Source of the DNA: Oscillospiraceae bacterium
GTDB lineage: Bacteria > Bacillota > Clostridia > Oscillospirales > Oscillospiraceae
DNA: 7,982 bases
Direction of reading: 5' to 3'
Assembly: GCA_902783825.1 (NCBI GenBank)
Contig: CACZSJ010000176.1
Coordinates: 1-7,982, forward strand
The translations under genes and the position numbers were made by a program. This document shows, piece after piece, positions 1 through 6,048 of the stretch. A model generated the notes under the pieces. It saw only the letters and a program-made list of their open reading frames with translations, was not told the origin of the DNA and did not search any database. Position 1 is the first letter of the stretch. Each line of letters starts with the position of its first letter.

Positions 1-552
1 CCCCGCGGAGTACAGATAATGCCCGAAGGATTCTTCACTCAATTCCGTCGCCGCGCCTGCAGCGTAGTCCCGGGCATAGCGGCTCGCGGCCCGGACAATC
101 TCGTCCCGTCCGCCGTAATTGAGGCAGATGTTGGCCTGAAAGCCCTCATATCGTTCCGAGATCTGATCCGTCTGATCCACCAGAGCCCGCAGCTGCGGAG
201 TCAGGGCTTCCACGTCGCCCAGGATCTTCATTTTGATATGATCCCGCTCCATGGTGTCGATGGCCTCCTGCAGATAACGTCCCAGTAGGCGCATGATGGA
301 TTTCACCTCATCCTCGGGCCGTTTCCAGTTCTCCGTGGAGAAGGCATAAACCGTCAGATAGTCTACCCCGATGTTCTTGCAATATGTGGCGATCTTGCGG
401 AAGTTTTCCGCCCCCGCCGCGTGACCAGCCGTCCGGGGGAGGCCCCGCTTTTTGGCCCAGCGACCGTTGCCATCCAAAATAATGGCAATATGGCGGGGGA
501 TCCCGGGATTCTCCCGTTCCCCCGCCGGATTGCTTTTCTTGCTCCGACCCAT
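1..552 (-). CDS. uppS: Undecaprenyl diphosphate synthase (isoprenyl transferase), 3' end beyond window
   Basis: This is a cis-prenyltransferase. The family condenses isopentenyl diphosphate units onto farnesyl diphosphate to make C55 undecaprenyl diphosphate, the lipid carrier for peptidoglycan and other wall polymers. Translation of the minus strand from ATG at 552 stays open to base 1, giving 184 residues. Family members are usually about 230-250 aa, so roughly the last quarter, including the C-terminal RxxxR-type IPP-binding segment, is off the window. Visible motifs are HIAIILDGNGRWAKKRG (H21-G37) with catalytic Asp27, the GH pair at 43-44, FSTENWKRP (F71-P79) and LNYGGRDEI (L144-I152). 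The usual Met before the catalytic Asp is Leu here, a mild change. The start codon overlaps the frr stop as TAATG, indicating translational coupling. In many Bacillota cdsA and dxr follow, but they cannot be seen here. Confidence 0.96.
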   Translation of the reverse strand, partial: MGRSKKSNPAGERENPGIPRHIAIILDGNGRWAKKRGLPRTAGHAAGAENFRKIATYCKNIGVDYLTVYAFSTENWKRPEDEVKSIMRLLGRYLQEAIDTMERDHIKMKILGDVEALTPQLRALVDQTDQISERYEGFQANICLNYGGRDEIVRAASRYARDYAAGAATELSEESFGHYLYSAG

Positions 553-1103
553 TATATCTCCGTCAGCTCTTTTTCCTTCTTCTCGATGATCTTGTCGATG
601 TCCTTGATATAATCATCCGTCAGCTTCTGGATGTCCTTCTCGGCGATCTTATAATCGTCCTCCGTCATCTCCGAGGCTTTCTGCTGCTTCTTGAATTTCT
701 CGATGGCGTCCCGGCGGATGTTGCGAATCGCCACCTTGCTGTCCTCGCCGTACTTTTTGGTCTGCTTAACCAGCTCCTTGCGTCGCTCCTCCGTCAGCGG
801 CGGGAAAACCAGGCGAATCATACGGCCGTCATTCTGCGGATTGATGCCCAGCTCCGAAGCCAAAATCGCCTTCTCGATGGACTTGAGCACAGAGCCGTCC
901 CAGGGCTGAATCAGCAGAGAACGGGGATCCGGCGTGGCCACAGAGGCAAGCTGCTGGATGGGGGTAGGCACCCCGTAGTAGTCCACCTGGATTTGATCCA
1001 GGACCGCGGCATTGGCCCGGCCGGCGCGAATGGTGGCCAGCGTGGCGTTGAGCGCCTCGCAGGTCTTTTTCATTTTGTTCTCAAATTCCGGATAGTCAGA
1101 CAT
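552..1103 (-). CDS. frr: Ribosome recycling factor
   Basis: This cytosolic factor works with EF-G to split the post-termination ribosome and release mRNA and tRNA. The product is 183 aa, close to the usual 185, and aligns with the family along its whole length. It has an N-terminal helix, the RAGRANAAVLDQIQVDYYG segment (R26-G44) that leads into the small beta domain (about 31-104), PTPIQQLA after it, then a long charged C-terminal three-helix bundle. Arg127 and Arg130 in AIRNIRRDA correspond to the conserved arginines that contact 23S rRNA. The ATG at 1103 has an AGGAGG (1111-1116, minus strand) 7 nt upstream. It sits 37 nt after pyrH and overlaps uppS by one base. The pyrH-frr-uppS order is the standard Bacillota arrangement. 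Confidence 0.98.
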   Translation of the reverse strand: MSDYPEFENKMKKTCEALNATLATIRAGRANAAVLDQIQVDYYGVPTPIQQLASVATPDPRSLLIQPWDGSVLKSIEKAILASELGINPQNDGRMIRLVFPPLTEERRKELVKQTKKYGEDSKVAIRNIRRDAIEKFKKQQKASEMTEDDYKIAEKDIQKLTDDYIKDIDKIIEKKEKELTEI

Positions 1104-1140
1104 GTTCTTACCTCCTGTATATTTTCAGTATTCTTGCTCT

Positions 1141-1851
1141 TTATCGAACCGTGGTGCCGATCTTCTCGCCGCAGAGGACCCGGCGAATGTTGTCCGGCTC
1201 CGCCAGCGCAAAGACGATCACAGGGATGCCGTTGTCCATGGCCAGGCTTGTCGCCGTGCTGTCCATCACCGCCAGGCGCCTCGCCAGCACTTCGTCATAG
1301 CTGATTTGATCGAATTTCACCGCTTCGGGATTGCTGCGAGGATCATCGCTGTATACGCCGTCGATGTTTTTGGCCAGCAAGATCGCGTCGGCCCCGATCT
1401 CCGCCGCCCGCAGCGCCGCAGCCGTATCGGTGGAAAAGAAGGGGTGCCCGGTACCGCAGGCAAACAGTACCACGCTTCCCTGCTCCAGATATTCGATGCT
1501 CCGGCGGGTATCGTAGCGTTCTCCCACGCCCTGAATGTCCACCGCCGTCATAATCCGCGCATCCGCGCCAAGTTGCCGGAACACGTCGCACACCGCCAGG
1601 CAGTTCATGGCCGTAGCCAGCATCCCCATTCGGTCAGCACTGACTCGCTCCACCTTCCCGGCGCCGTCCTTGACGCCGCGCCAGAAATTGCCGCCGCCGA
1701 TCACAATGCCCACCTGGACGCCAAGCTCGGTGCAGGTTTTGACCGTTTCACAGACTTGGGACACGAAAGCGAAATCGAAGCCGGTATGCTTGTCCCCGGC
1801 CAGAGCCTCGCCGCTAATTTTGATCAGCACGCGTTTGTAAATCGTTTCCAT
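1141..1851 (-). CDS. pyrH: UMP kinase (uridylate kinase)
   Basis: The enzyme phosphorylates UMP to UDP with ATP. Bacterial enzymes of this amino-acid-kinase fold are hexameric and controlled by GTP and UTP. Numbered from ATG 1851, the 236-aa product shows KISGEAL (K11-L17), the glycine-rich GGGN (52-55), SADRMGMLAT (71-80), GTGHPFFSTDTAA (133-145), DGVYSDDP (164-171) and VMDSTATSLAMDN (195-207), all in family order. The common GTGNPFF is GTGHPFF here, and GGGN is followed by FWRG rather than the more usual IFRG. Two in-frame ATGs are possible. The first, at 1857, leaves only 3 nt after the AAAGGAG site (1861-1867). The second, at 1851, leaves 9 nt, so I chose it. The gene starts 11-17 nt after the permease stop and is followed by frr. 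Confidence 0.96.
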   Translation of the reverse strand: METIYKRVLIKISGEALAGDKHTGFDFAFVSQVCETVKTCTELGVQVGIVIGGGNFWRGVKDGAGKVERVSADRMGMLATAMNCLAVCDVFRQLGADARIMTAVDIQGVGERYDTRRSIEYLEQGSVVLFACGTGHPFFSTDTAAALRAAEIGADAILLAKNIDGVYSDDPRSNPEAVKFDQISYDEVLARRLAVMDSTATSLAMDNGIPVIVFALAEPDNIRRVLCGEKIGTTVR

Positions 1852-1860
1852 GGGCATCCA

Positions 1861-1867
1861 CTCCTTT
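1861..1867 (-). promoter_or_regulatory. pyrH ribosome binding site
   Basis: AAAGGAG on the minus strand, lying between the permease stop codon and pyrH. Its distance to the two possible ATGs (3 nt to 1857, 9 nt to 1851) favours the inner start. Confidence 0.7.
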
Positions 1868-1868
1868 G

Positions 1869-2777
1869 TTATATATCCAGTATCCCCAGAATCACAATGC
1901 CCACAACGACCAGAGAGATGCAGGCGTAGTGCTTTCCGGATAGTTTCTCCTTCAGGAAGATCCGGCTCCAGATCACCGAAGCCACACAGTAGGCAGAAAT
2001 GATCGGCGCGGCAAAGGCCACATGCGCAGAATCCGCCAGGGCATAGATATAAAAGAATTGGCCCGCCGTCTCAAAGATGGCGCCGGTATATTTGGGCGCT
2101 TCCTGCCAAGGGAGCAGCTTCTGCTTCTTGATCCCCAGCACGTACACGGCGCACAGGGCGCCCATTGCCAGAAAGGTCAGCTCGTACGCCACATTGGCCG
2201 AGTCCTCATCCAGGATCTCCAGCACCTGACTGTCGGCAAAGGTGCCCAGCGCGTCCAGCAGACAGTAAATCACCGGAATCAGCAGGGCGATCCAGCTCTT
2301 TGCGTAGTGGTGATTGGAGGCATCCTGCCTTGCCCGGCGCAGCTCTTCATCCTCCCGGGATTCCACCACGCCCAAGGCCACCACGCCCACACACACCAGC
2401 GCCACCGCCACCAGCGCTACCGGCGGCAGATCCTCACTGATGCCGGCCGTGGCCAGCGTCAGCACCGCTACAATGGCGCCGGAGCTGTTGCAGATGGGGG
2501 ACGAAATCGACAATTCGATATATCGCAGGCCCAAATAGCCTATGGCCATGGACAGAATGTACAGAAGAGAAACCGGCAGATAGGTCAAAAGGATGCTCCA
2601 GCTAATTTCAACCCCCTGGATAATCTCGTAGACGGCATGAAGACCCATCACCACGCCCACTGCCATCACCATTTTCAGGTGACTGTAGCGATCCGACGCG
2701 TCCTGACAGCCAATTTTGGAAAACAGATCGGAACCGCTCCAGCAAAGCAGGGCGATTACCGCAAACCAAAACCACAC
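1869..2777 (-). CDS. EamA/DMT-superfamily permease, substrate unknown
   Basis: This is an inner-membrane transporter of the drug/metabolite transporter superfamily. The 302-aa product is almost entirely hydrophobic, with about ten predicted membrane spans arranged as two related halves split by a charged loop (VESREDEELRRARQDASN). The second half ends in an EamA-like pattern: AAPIISAYCVASVIWSRIF, then the KEKLSGKHY turn and a final VVVGIVILGILDI span. I chose GTG 2777 as the start. It lies 10 nt after AGGAGG (2788-2793), and translation then begins at the first membrane helix (VWFWFAVIALLCW). An ATG at 2825 extends the frame by 16 polar residues, but it has no ribosome binding site and falls at the predicted transcription start. 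The gene is first in an operon with pyrH, frr and uppS. Its sequence gives no clue to the cargo. Confidence 0.85.
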   Translation of the reverse strand: MWFWFAVIALLCWSGSDLFSKIGCQDASDRYSHLKMVMAVGVVMGLHAVYEIIQGVEISWSILLTYLPVSLLYILSMAIGYLGLRYIELSISSPICNSSGAIVAVLTLATAGISEDLPPVALVAVALVCVGVVALGVVESREDEELRRARQDASNHHYAKSWIALLIPVIYCLLDALGTFADSQVLEILDEDSANVAYELTFLAMGALCAVYVLGIKKQKLLPWQEAPKYTGAIFETAGQFFYIYALADSAHVAFAAPIISAYCVASVIWSRIFLKEKLSGKHYACISLVVVGIVILGILDI

Positions 2778-2787
2778 GAATACCTTT

Positions 2788-2793
2788 CCTCCT
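2788..2793 (-). promoter_or_regulatory. Ribosome binding site deciding the permease start
   Basis: AGGAGG inside the longer permease frame, 10 nt before GTG 2777. Its position argues that the 16 codons upstream are 5' leader and not protein. Confidence 0.65.
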
Positions 2794-2796
2794 CTT

Positions 2797-2823
2797 CCGC
2801 TCGGAGCGGAGCTACTTCGCTCC
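2797..2823 (-). other. Overlapping inverted repeats in the permease leader
   Basis: On the minus strand GGAGC-GAAGTA-GCTCC (2823-2808) can form a 5-bp hairpin just after the predicted transcription start. CCGCTC-C-GAGCGG (2809-2797) can form a second, tight hairpin that ends 3 nt before the AGGAGG site. The two share bases 2808-2809, and a third pairing (GGAGCG at 2803-2808 with CGCTCC at 2818-2823) overlaps both. They may simply stabilise the mRNA end or modulate ribosome access. No known riboswitch is recognisable. Confidence 0.4.
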
Positions 2824-2831
2824 ATCGAGTG

Positions 2832-2860
2832 ATTCTACCACAGCCTCGGTCTTTTGACAA
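2832..2860 (-). promoter_or_regulatory. Sigma-A-type promoter for permease-pyrH-frr-uppS
   Basis: On the minus strand TTGTCA (2860-2855) and TAGAAT (2837-2832) are separated by exactly 17 bp. Each matches the consensus at five of six bases. The predicted start is near 2825, giving a leader of about 48 nt before GTG 2777. The -35 coincides with the TTGACA on the plus strand, so this promoter and the one facing spoIIGA cannot easily be occupied together. Confidence 0.65.
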
Positions 2861-2901
2861 TTCCCAAATGACAAATTATGCAGTCGTCCCTGTCGTACAA
2901 T
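2853..2901 (+). promoter_or_regulatory. Candidate spoIIG promoter with Spo0A-box-like sequence
   Basis: TTTGACAA (2853-2860) differs at one base from TTCGACAA, the reverse complement of the Spo0A box TTGTCGAA. TGACAA recurs 14 bp downstream (2869-2874). Two promoter readings are possible. TTGACA (2854-2859) lies 17 bp from a weak TATGCA (2877-2882). Alternatively, ATGACA (2868-2873) lies 22 bp from TACAAT (2896-2901). The second reading resembles the Bacillus subtilis spoIIG promoter, known for a 22-bp spacer and activation by phosphorylated Spo0A. The choice between them is inference. Confidence 0.45.
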
Positions 2902-2907
2902 ACCTGC

Positions 2908-3720
2908 ATGGACGTCATCTACATAGACGCGCTGTTCTTTCTCAACCTGCTGGCCGACTATCTGCTCTGTCTCAGCACAGGCCGAATCTGCGGTCTGGTG
3001 CTGCGAAGACGGCGCTATCTGGCAGCCGCGCTGCTGGGCGCCGCGTACGCCGTGGCTGTATATCTCCCGGGTCTTCGCGTTTTGGGCATCCCGCCCCTGC
3101 GGCTGAGCGCAGGGCTCTTGATGGGCTTGACCGCCTTTGGCGCGGAACGCAGCCCCTTGCGATGCACAGCGGTGCTTCTGGCCGTGTCCGCCGCTTACGG
3201 CGGAGCCCTCTGGGCCATTTCCCTGGCCGCAGGCGGCAGCGGCGGCTTCGTGACCCTTTCCAGCCGCCTCTTATTCCTCGCCTTCGCCCTGTGCTACGCC
3301 GCCCTGCGTCTGCTGTTTCGTTTCCGCGCCCGCCCGGCGGAGCGGCGCCTCCTCTCCGTCAGCGCCTTTCTCCTGGGACGGGAAGCACGCTTTACCGCTA
3401 TGGCGGATACCGGCAATCTGCTGCTGGAACCCATGAGCGGCAAGCGGGTGCTGATCGCCTGTCCCCACGCCCTCTCTCCGCTGTTTCCCCAACAGCCCGA
3501 GCTTCTCCTGCAAGCGCCCACCGATCTGCTGGAGCAGGCTGCTCGGATCCCCGCGCTGGCCGGGCGCTTCCGTCTGCTTCCCTATCGCTCTCTGGGCGGC
3601 GAAGGTCTGCTCCCTGTTTTCCGTCCCGACCGCCTGACGGTGGACGGCCGCCCCTGCCCGGACCTGTTGATCGCCGTATCCCCACAGGCGGCCGGGGATG
3701 ACTTTGAAGCCATTCTATGA
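2908..3720 (+). CDS. spoIIGA: Sporulation sigma-E factor-processing peptidase
   Basis: This membrane-embedded aspartic protease cleaves the pro-sequence of sigma-E in the mother cell after asymmetric division. In the family, activation depends on the forespore protein SpoIIR. The 270-aa product has an N-terminal half of about five hydrophobic spans (roughly residues 1-135), starting MDVIYIDALFFLNLLADYLL. A soluble C-terminal domain follows, with ADTGN (166-170), where Asp167 is the expected catalytic residue, and FRLLPYRSLG (221-230), a conserved family block. B. subtilis SpoIIGA is about 310 aa; this one is shorter at the linker and C-terminus. I chose ATG 2908 because family proteins begin with this segment. 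An in-frame ATG at 2878 would add ten polar residues. Neither start has a Shine-Dalgarno sequence. It is followed 15 nt later by its substrate gene sigE. Confidence 0.93.
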   Translation: MDVIYIDALFFLNLLADYLLCLSTGRICGLVLRRRRYLAAALLGAAYAVAVYLPGLRVLGIPPLRLSAGLLMGLTAFGAERSPLRCTAVLLAVSAAYGGALWAISLAAGGSGGFVTLSSRLLFLAFALCYAALRLLFRFRARPAERRLLSVSAFLLGREARFTAMADTGNLLLEPMSGKRVLIACPHALSPLFPQQPELLLQAPTDLLEQAARIPALAGRFRLLPYRSLGGEGLLPVFRPDRLTVDGRPCPDLLIAVSPQAAGDDFEAIL

Positions 3721-3735
3721 CACAGGAGGTTCTTT

Positions 3736-4458
3736 ATGTTATGTAGGCCACAAGTCCTGTTTCTCCGCCATCAGATTCTCCGCATCCTGGGACTGAAGCC
3801 CCCGGAGCTTTTCTACATCGGCGGCAGCGATATCCTGCCCTCTCCGCTGGAAAAAGCCCAGGAAGAAGCTGCCGTGCTGGCCATGGAGCAGGGCGACTGC
3901 GAGGCCAGATCCCTGCTGATTGAGCACAATCTTCGCTTGGTGGTGTACATTTCCAAACGCTTTGAAAACACCGGTGTCAACATTGAAGATCTTATCTCCA
4001 TCGGAACCATCGGACTCATCAAGGCCGTCAACACCTTCAAGGCAGGAAAAAACATCAAGCTGGCAACCTACGCATCCCGCTGCATCGAAAATGAAATTCT
4101 GATGCACTTGCGCAAAATCGGCTCCCAGAGAAGTGAGGTCAGCTTTGACGAGCCCCTTAATACAGATTGGGACGGCAACGAGCTCCTGCTCTCGGACATT
4201 CTGGGCACCGACGAGGATGAGGTCTCCCGTCCCTTGGAGGACGATGCGGATAAGCAAATCCTCATGGAGTCCATCGCCACCCTGGCGCCCAGGGAGCAGA
4301 ACATCATCCGGCTGCGTTTCGGCCTTCCAGACGGCCGGGAATACACTCAAAAGGAAGTGGCCGAGATGCTGGGCATCTCCCAAAGCTATATCAGTCGTCT
4401 GGAAAAGCGAATTATTGAGCGCCTGCGTTGGGAAATGCTGCGCCGTTTTCAGGTGTAA
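3736..4458 (+). CDS. sigE: RNA polymerase sporulation sigma factor sigma-E (pro-form)
   Basis: This is the early mother-cell sigma factor of sporulation, made as an inactive membrane-associated precursor. The 240-aa product begins with a basic and hydrophobic pro-sequence (about 1-27), then YIGG (27-30), where SpoIIGA cleaves in the family. Region 2 follows, with NLRLVVYISKRFENTG (65-80) and EDLISIGTIGLIKAVNTF (84-101), then KLATYASRCIENEILM (108-123) for -10 recognition and melting. Region 4 contains the helix-turn-helix TQKEVAEMLGISQSYISRLE (204-223) that reads the -35. The block SEVSFDEPLN-DWDGNELLLSD (133-154) is characteristic of sigma-E. ATG 3736 has AGGAGG (3724-3729) 6 nt upstream and lies 15 nt after the spoIIGA stop, so the two are co-transcribed. 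In many Bacillota sigG follows; here a terminator does. Confidence 0.97.
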   Translation: MLCRPQVLFLRHQILRILGLKPPELFYIGGSDILPSPLEKAQEEAAVLAMEQGDCEARSLLIEHNLRLVVYISKRFENTGVNIEDLISIGTIGLIKAVNTFKAGKNIKLATYASRCIENEILMHLRKIGSQRSEVSFDEPLNTDWDGNELLLSDILGTDEDEVSRPLEDDADKQILMESIATLAPREQNIIRLRFGLPDGREYTQKEVAEMLGISQSYISRLEKRIIERLRWEMLRRFQV

Positions 4459-4475
4459 GCCCCTTTAGCCGCAAA

Positions 4476-4510
4476 AAAGCAGAAGACGCCGTGTACGCGT
4501 CTTCTGCTTT
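4476..4510. terminator. Bidirectional terminator between sigE and the MATE gene
   Basis: A 14-bp perfect stem is formed by AAAGCAGAAGACGC (4476-4489) and GCGTCTTCTGCTTT (4497-4510), with a 7-nt loop. Minus-strand transcripts read it followed by a run of T (the A run at 4473-4478), giving a strong intrinsic terminator for the MATE gene. On the plus strand the tail is only TTT before C, so termination of sigE may be weaker. The stem's outer base is the last base of the MATE stop codon. Confidence 0.88.
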
Positions 4511-5898
4511 CAGCTTCCTGTGACCAGATTCACTACCCAGGTGCGTTTTTTCACCAGGACGTATCCGATCATACATTTGATCAAATCCAGCAAATAAATC
4601 AACAGATACATGGGCAGGATGGGCATGGCGGTGAAGCGAGACAGGAAGAAGGCCACCGGAACGCTCAGCACCCATAAAAACAGACTGTCAAACACGAAGG
4701 TTATCAGCGTCTTGCCCCCGGAGCGCAGGGTAAAATAGCAGCTGCAGGTATACGCGTTGATCGGCAGCATCAGGGCGTTGATCAGGATCATTCTTGCCGC
4801 CAGATGCTTGACCAATCCCGTGGTGTTGTAAATTTGCGGCACCCATGTAGCCAGCAGCGCCATGCCTGCGCCCACAGCCGTGCACAAAGCCACCGAGAAG
4901 GCGATCAACTTCCGATCCTCATCCACGGCCCGCTCCAGCTCCCCGGCGCCCAAAAGCTGCCCCACCAGGATGGCCGTGGCATTGCCCATGGCCAAAAACG
5001 CGCAGAAAAACAAATTGGACACCGTGTTGGCGATATTCGCCGCGGAAACCACCTCCAGGCCGCGCACCGAATAGCACTGCTCCAGAGCGGTCATGCCGCC
5101 GGCCCACATCAGCTCGTTGAACAGCAGCGGCGCGCCGGTACGCAAGACCCTTGTAGCCAGGCTTCGCGGCACTGTCAGACTGCGCAGCAAGCCCATGCTC
5201 CAGGCGCAGCGACGCTTGTTCCGGTATACCCAGAACAAAACAATCGCGCACTCCACCACACGGGACAGCACAGTAGCCACAGCCGCGCCTACCACGCCCA
5301 ATGCCGGCGCTCCCAGCTTGCCGAAGATCAAGACATAGTTAAATATCAGGTTCACGCACACCGCAGCGACCCCCGCCTTCATAGGCAGCATCGTCTCTCC
5401 GGTTTCGCGCAAACTGCCGGCGTACACCTGGCATGCGGCAAAAGGCAGCATCTGCAGCAGCATAACCGCCAGATAGTCCTTCCCGTACGCCAAAGTCGCA
5501 GCCAGATCCAGATCCTCTTCCCCGGGATGGAGAAACAGCAGGATCAGCTTCTCTCCCCACAGCAGCAGCACGGTGCCGAAGACCGCCACCGTTGCCGCAC
5601 CGATCCACAGTTTTGTGCGCACCGTTTGCCGCACGCCATCCAGATCGCTCTTTCCGTAATACTGGGCGGTAAATATTCCCGCCCCGGACAAGCCGCCGAA
5701 AATGCAGACGTTGAAGACAAAAAACAGTTGGTTAACAATGGCCACACCGGACATGGGCTCCGTCCCTACCTGGCCTACCATCACATTGTCCAGCAGATTG
5801 ACAAAGTTTGTTATGACATTTTGAATCAAAATCGGGATCATAACCGCAAACAGCTTCCGATAGAAAGCCCGGTCTCCCACATAGTTGCGCAGCTGCAT
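4510..5898 (-). CDS. MATE-family efflux transporter
   Basis: This is a multidrug and toxic compound extrusion exporter, an inner-membrane protein that uses an H+ or Na+ gradient to expel cationic or aromatic compounds. Its substrate cannot be told from sequence. The 462-aa product has the family's usual length and about twelve membrane spans in two homologous halves. Recognisable blocks are NLLDNVMVGQVG in span 1-2, IFTAQYYGKSD following span 2, and the conserved LRETGETMLPMKAG loop with the next span (VNLIFNYVLIFG). I chose ATG 5898 because GAGGTGGAG lies directly upstream; the in-frame ATG at 5910 has no ribosome binding site and sits only a few bases after the predicted transcription start. 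It is a single-gene unit, convergent with sigE, with its own promoter and terminator. A link to sporulation is not indicated. Confidence 0.93.
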   Translation of the reverse strand: MQLRNYVGDRAFYRKLFAVMIPILIQNVITNFVNLLDNVMVGQVGTEPMSGVAIVNQLFFVFNVCIFGGLSGAGIFTAQYYGKSDLDGVRQTVRTKLWIGAATVAVFGTVLLLWGEKLILLFLHPGEEDLDLAATLAYGKDYLAVMLLQMLPFAACQVYAGSLRETGETMLPMKAGVAAVCVNLIFNYVLIFGKLGAPALGVVGAAVATVLSRVVECAIVLFWVYRNKRRCAWSMGLLRSLTVPRSLATRVLRTGAPLLFNELMWAGGMTALEQCYSVRGLEVVSAANIANTVSNLFFCAFLAMGNATAILVGQLLGAGELERAVDEDRKLIAFSVALCTAVGAGMALLATWVPQIYNTTGLVKHLAARMILINALMLPINAYTCSCYFTLRSGGKTLITFVFDSLFLWVLSVPVAFFLSRFTAMPILPMYLLIYLLDLIKCMIGYVLVKKRTWVVNLVTGS

Positions 5899-5920
5899 AC
5901 TCCACCTCATTCAGCGTGCT

Positions 5921-5949
5921 ATTGTACAGGATCCGCCGGCAAAAAGCAA
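5921..5949 (-). promoter_or_regulatory. Candidate promoter of the MATE gene
   Basis: On the minus strand TACAAT (5926-5921) is a good -10, and TTGCTT (5949-5944) is a weak -35 at 17 bp. The predicted start near 5914 gives a very short leader, about 16 nt to ATG 5898. The leader contains the GAGGTGGAG ribosome binding site. Confidence 0.5.
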
Positions 5950-5990
5950 GCCCGGTCGGATCCCGCACCGGCAATCATGCGCAGACGACA

Positions 5991-6027
5991 AAAGGCCCGG
6001 CGGAGCTTTTCCCTGCTCCGCCGGGTT
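5991..6027 (-). terminator. Intrinsic terminator of the PrsW gene
   Basis: CCCGGCGGAGC (5996-6006) pairs perfectly with GCTCCGCCGGG (6015-6025) around an 8-nt loop. On the minus strand the stem is followed by CCTTTTG, a short T tract. It begins 23 nt after the stop codon of the protease gene, as expected for a rho-independent terminator. The tail toward the plus strand is poor, so it works mainly in one direction. Confidence 0.85.
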
Positions 6028-6048
6028 CTTCCAGCTTCTTATACCGCT

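Noticed and set aside
1102..1929. A 275-aa open frame on the plus strand opposite pyrH
   Set aside because: It mirrors the conserved pyrH codons and has no recognisable domain of its own.
2022..3701. A 559-aa open frame on the plus strand crossing the permease, the intergenic region and spoIIGA
   Set aside because: It is antisense to the permease and in another frame of spoIIGA. Its translation is rich in His, Arg, Gln and Pro with no domain, as expected of GC-rich shadow frames, and it spans a promoter region.
3739..4383. A 214-aa open frame on the minus strand opposite sigE
   Set aside because: sigE is unmistakable on the plus strand. The antisense frame shows no family features and would lack a promoter.
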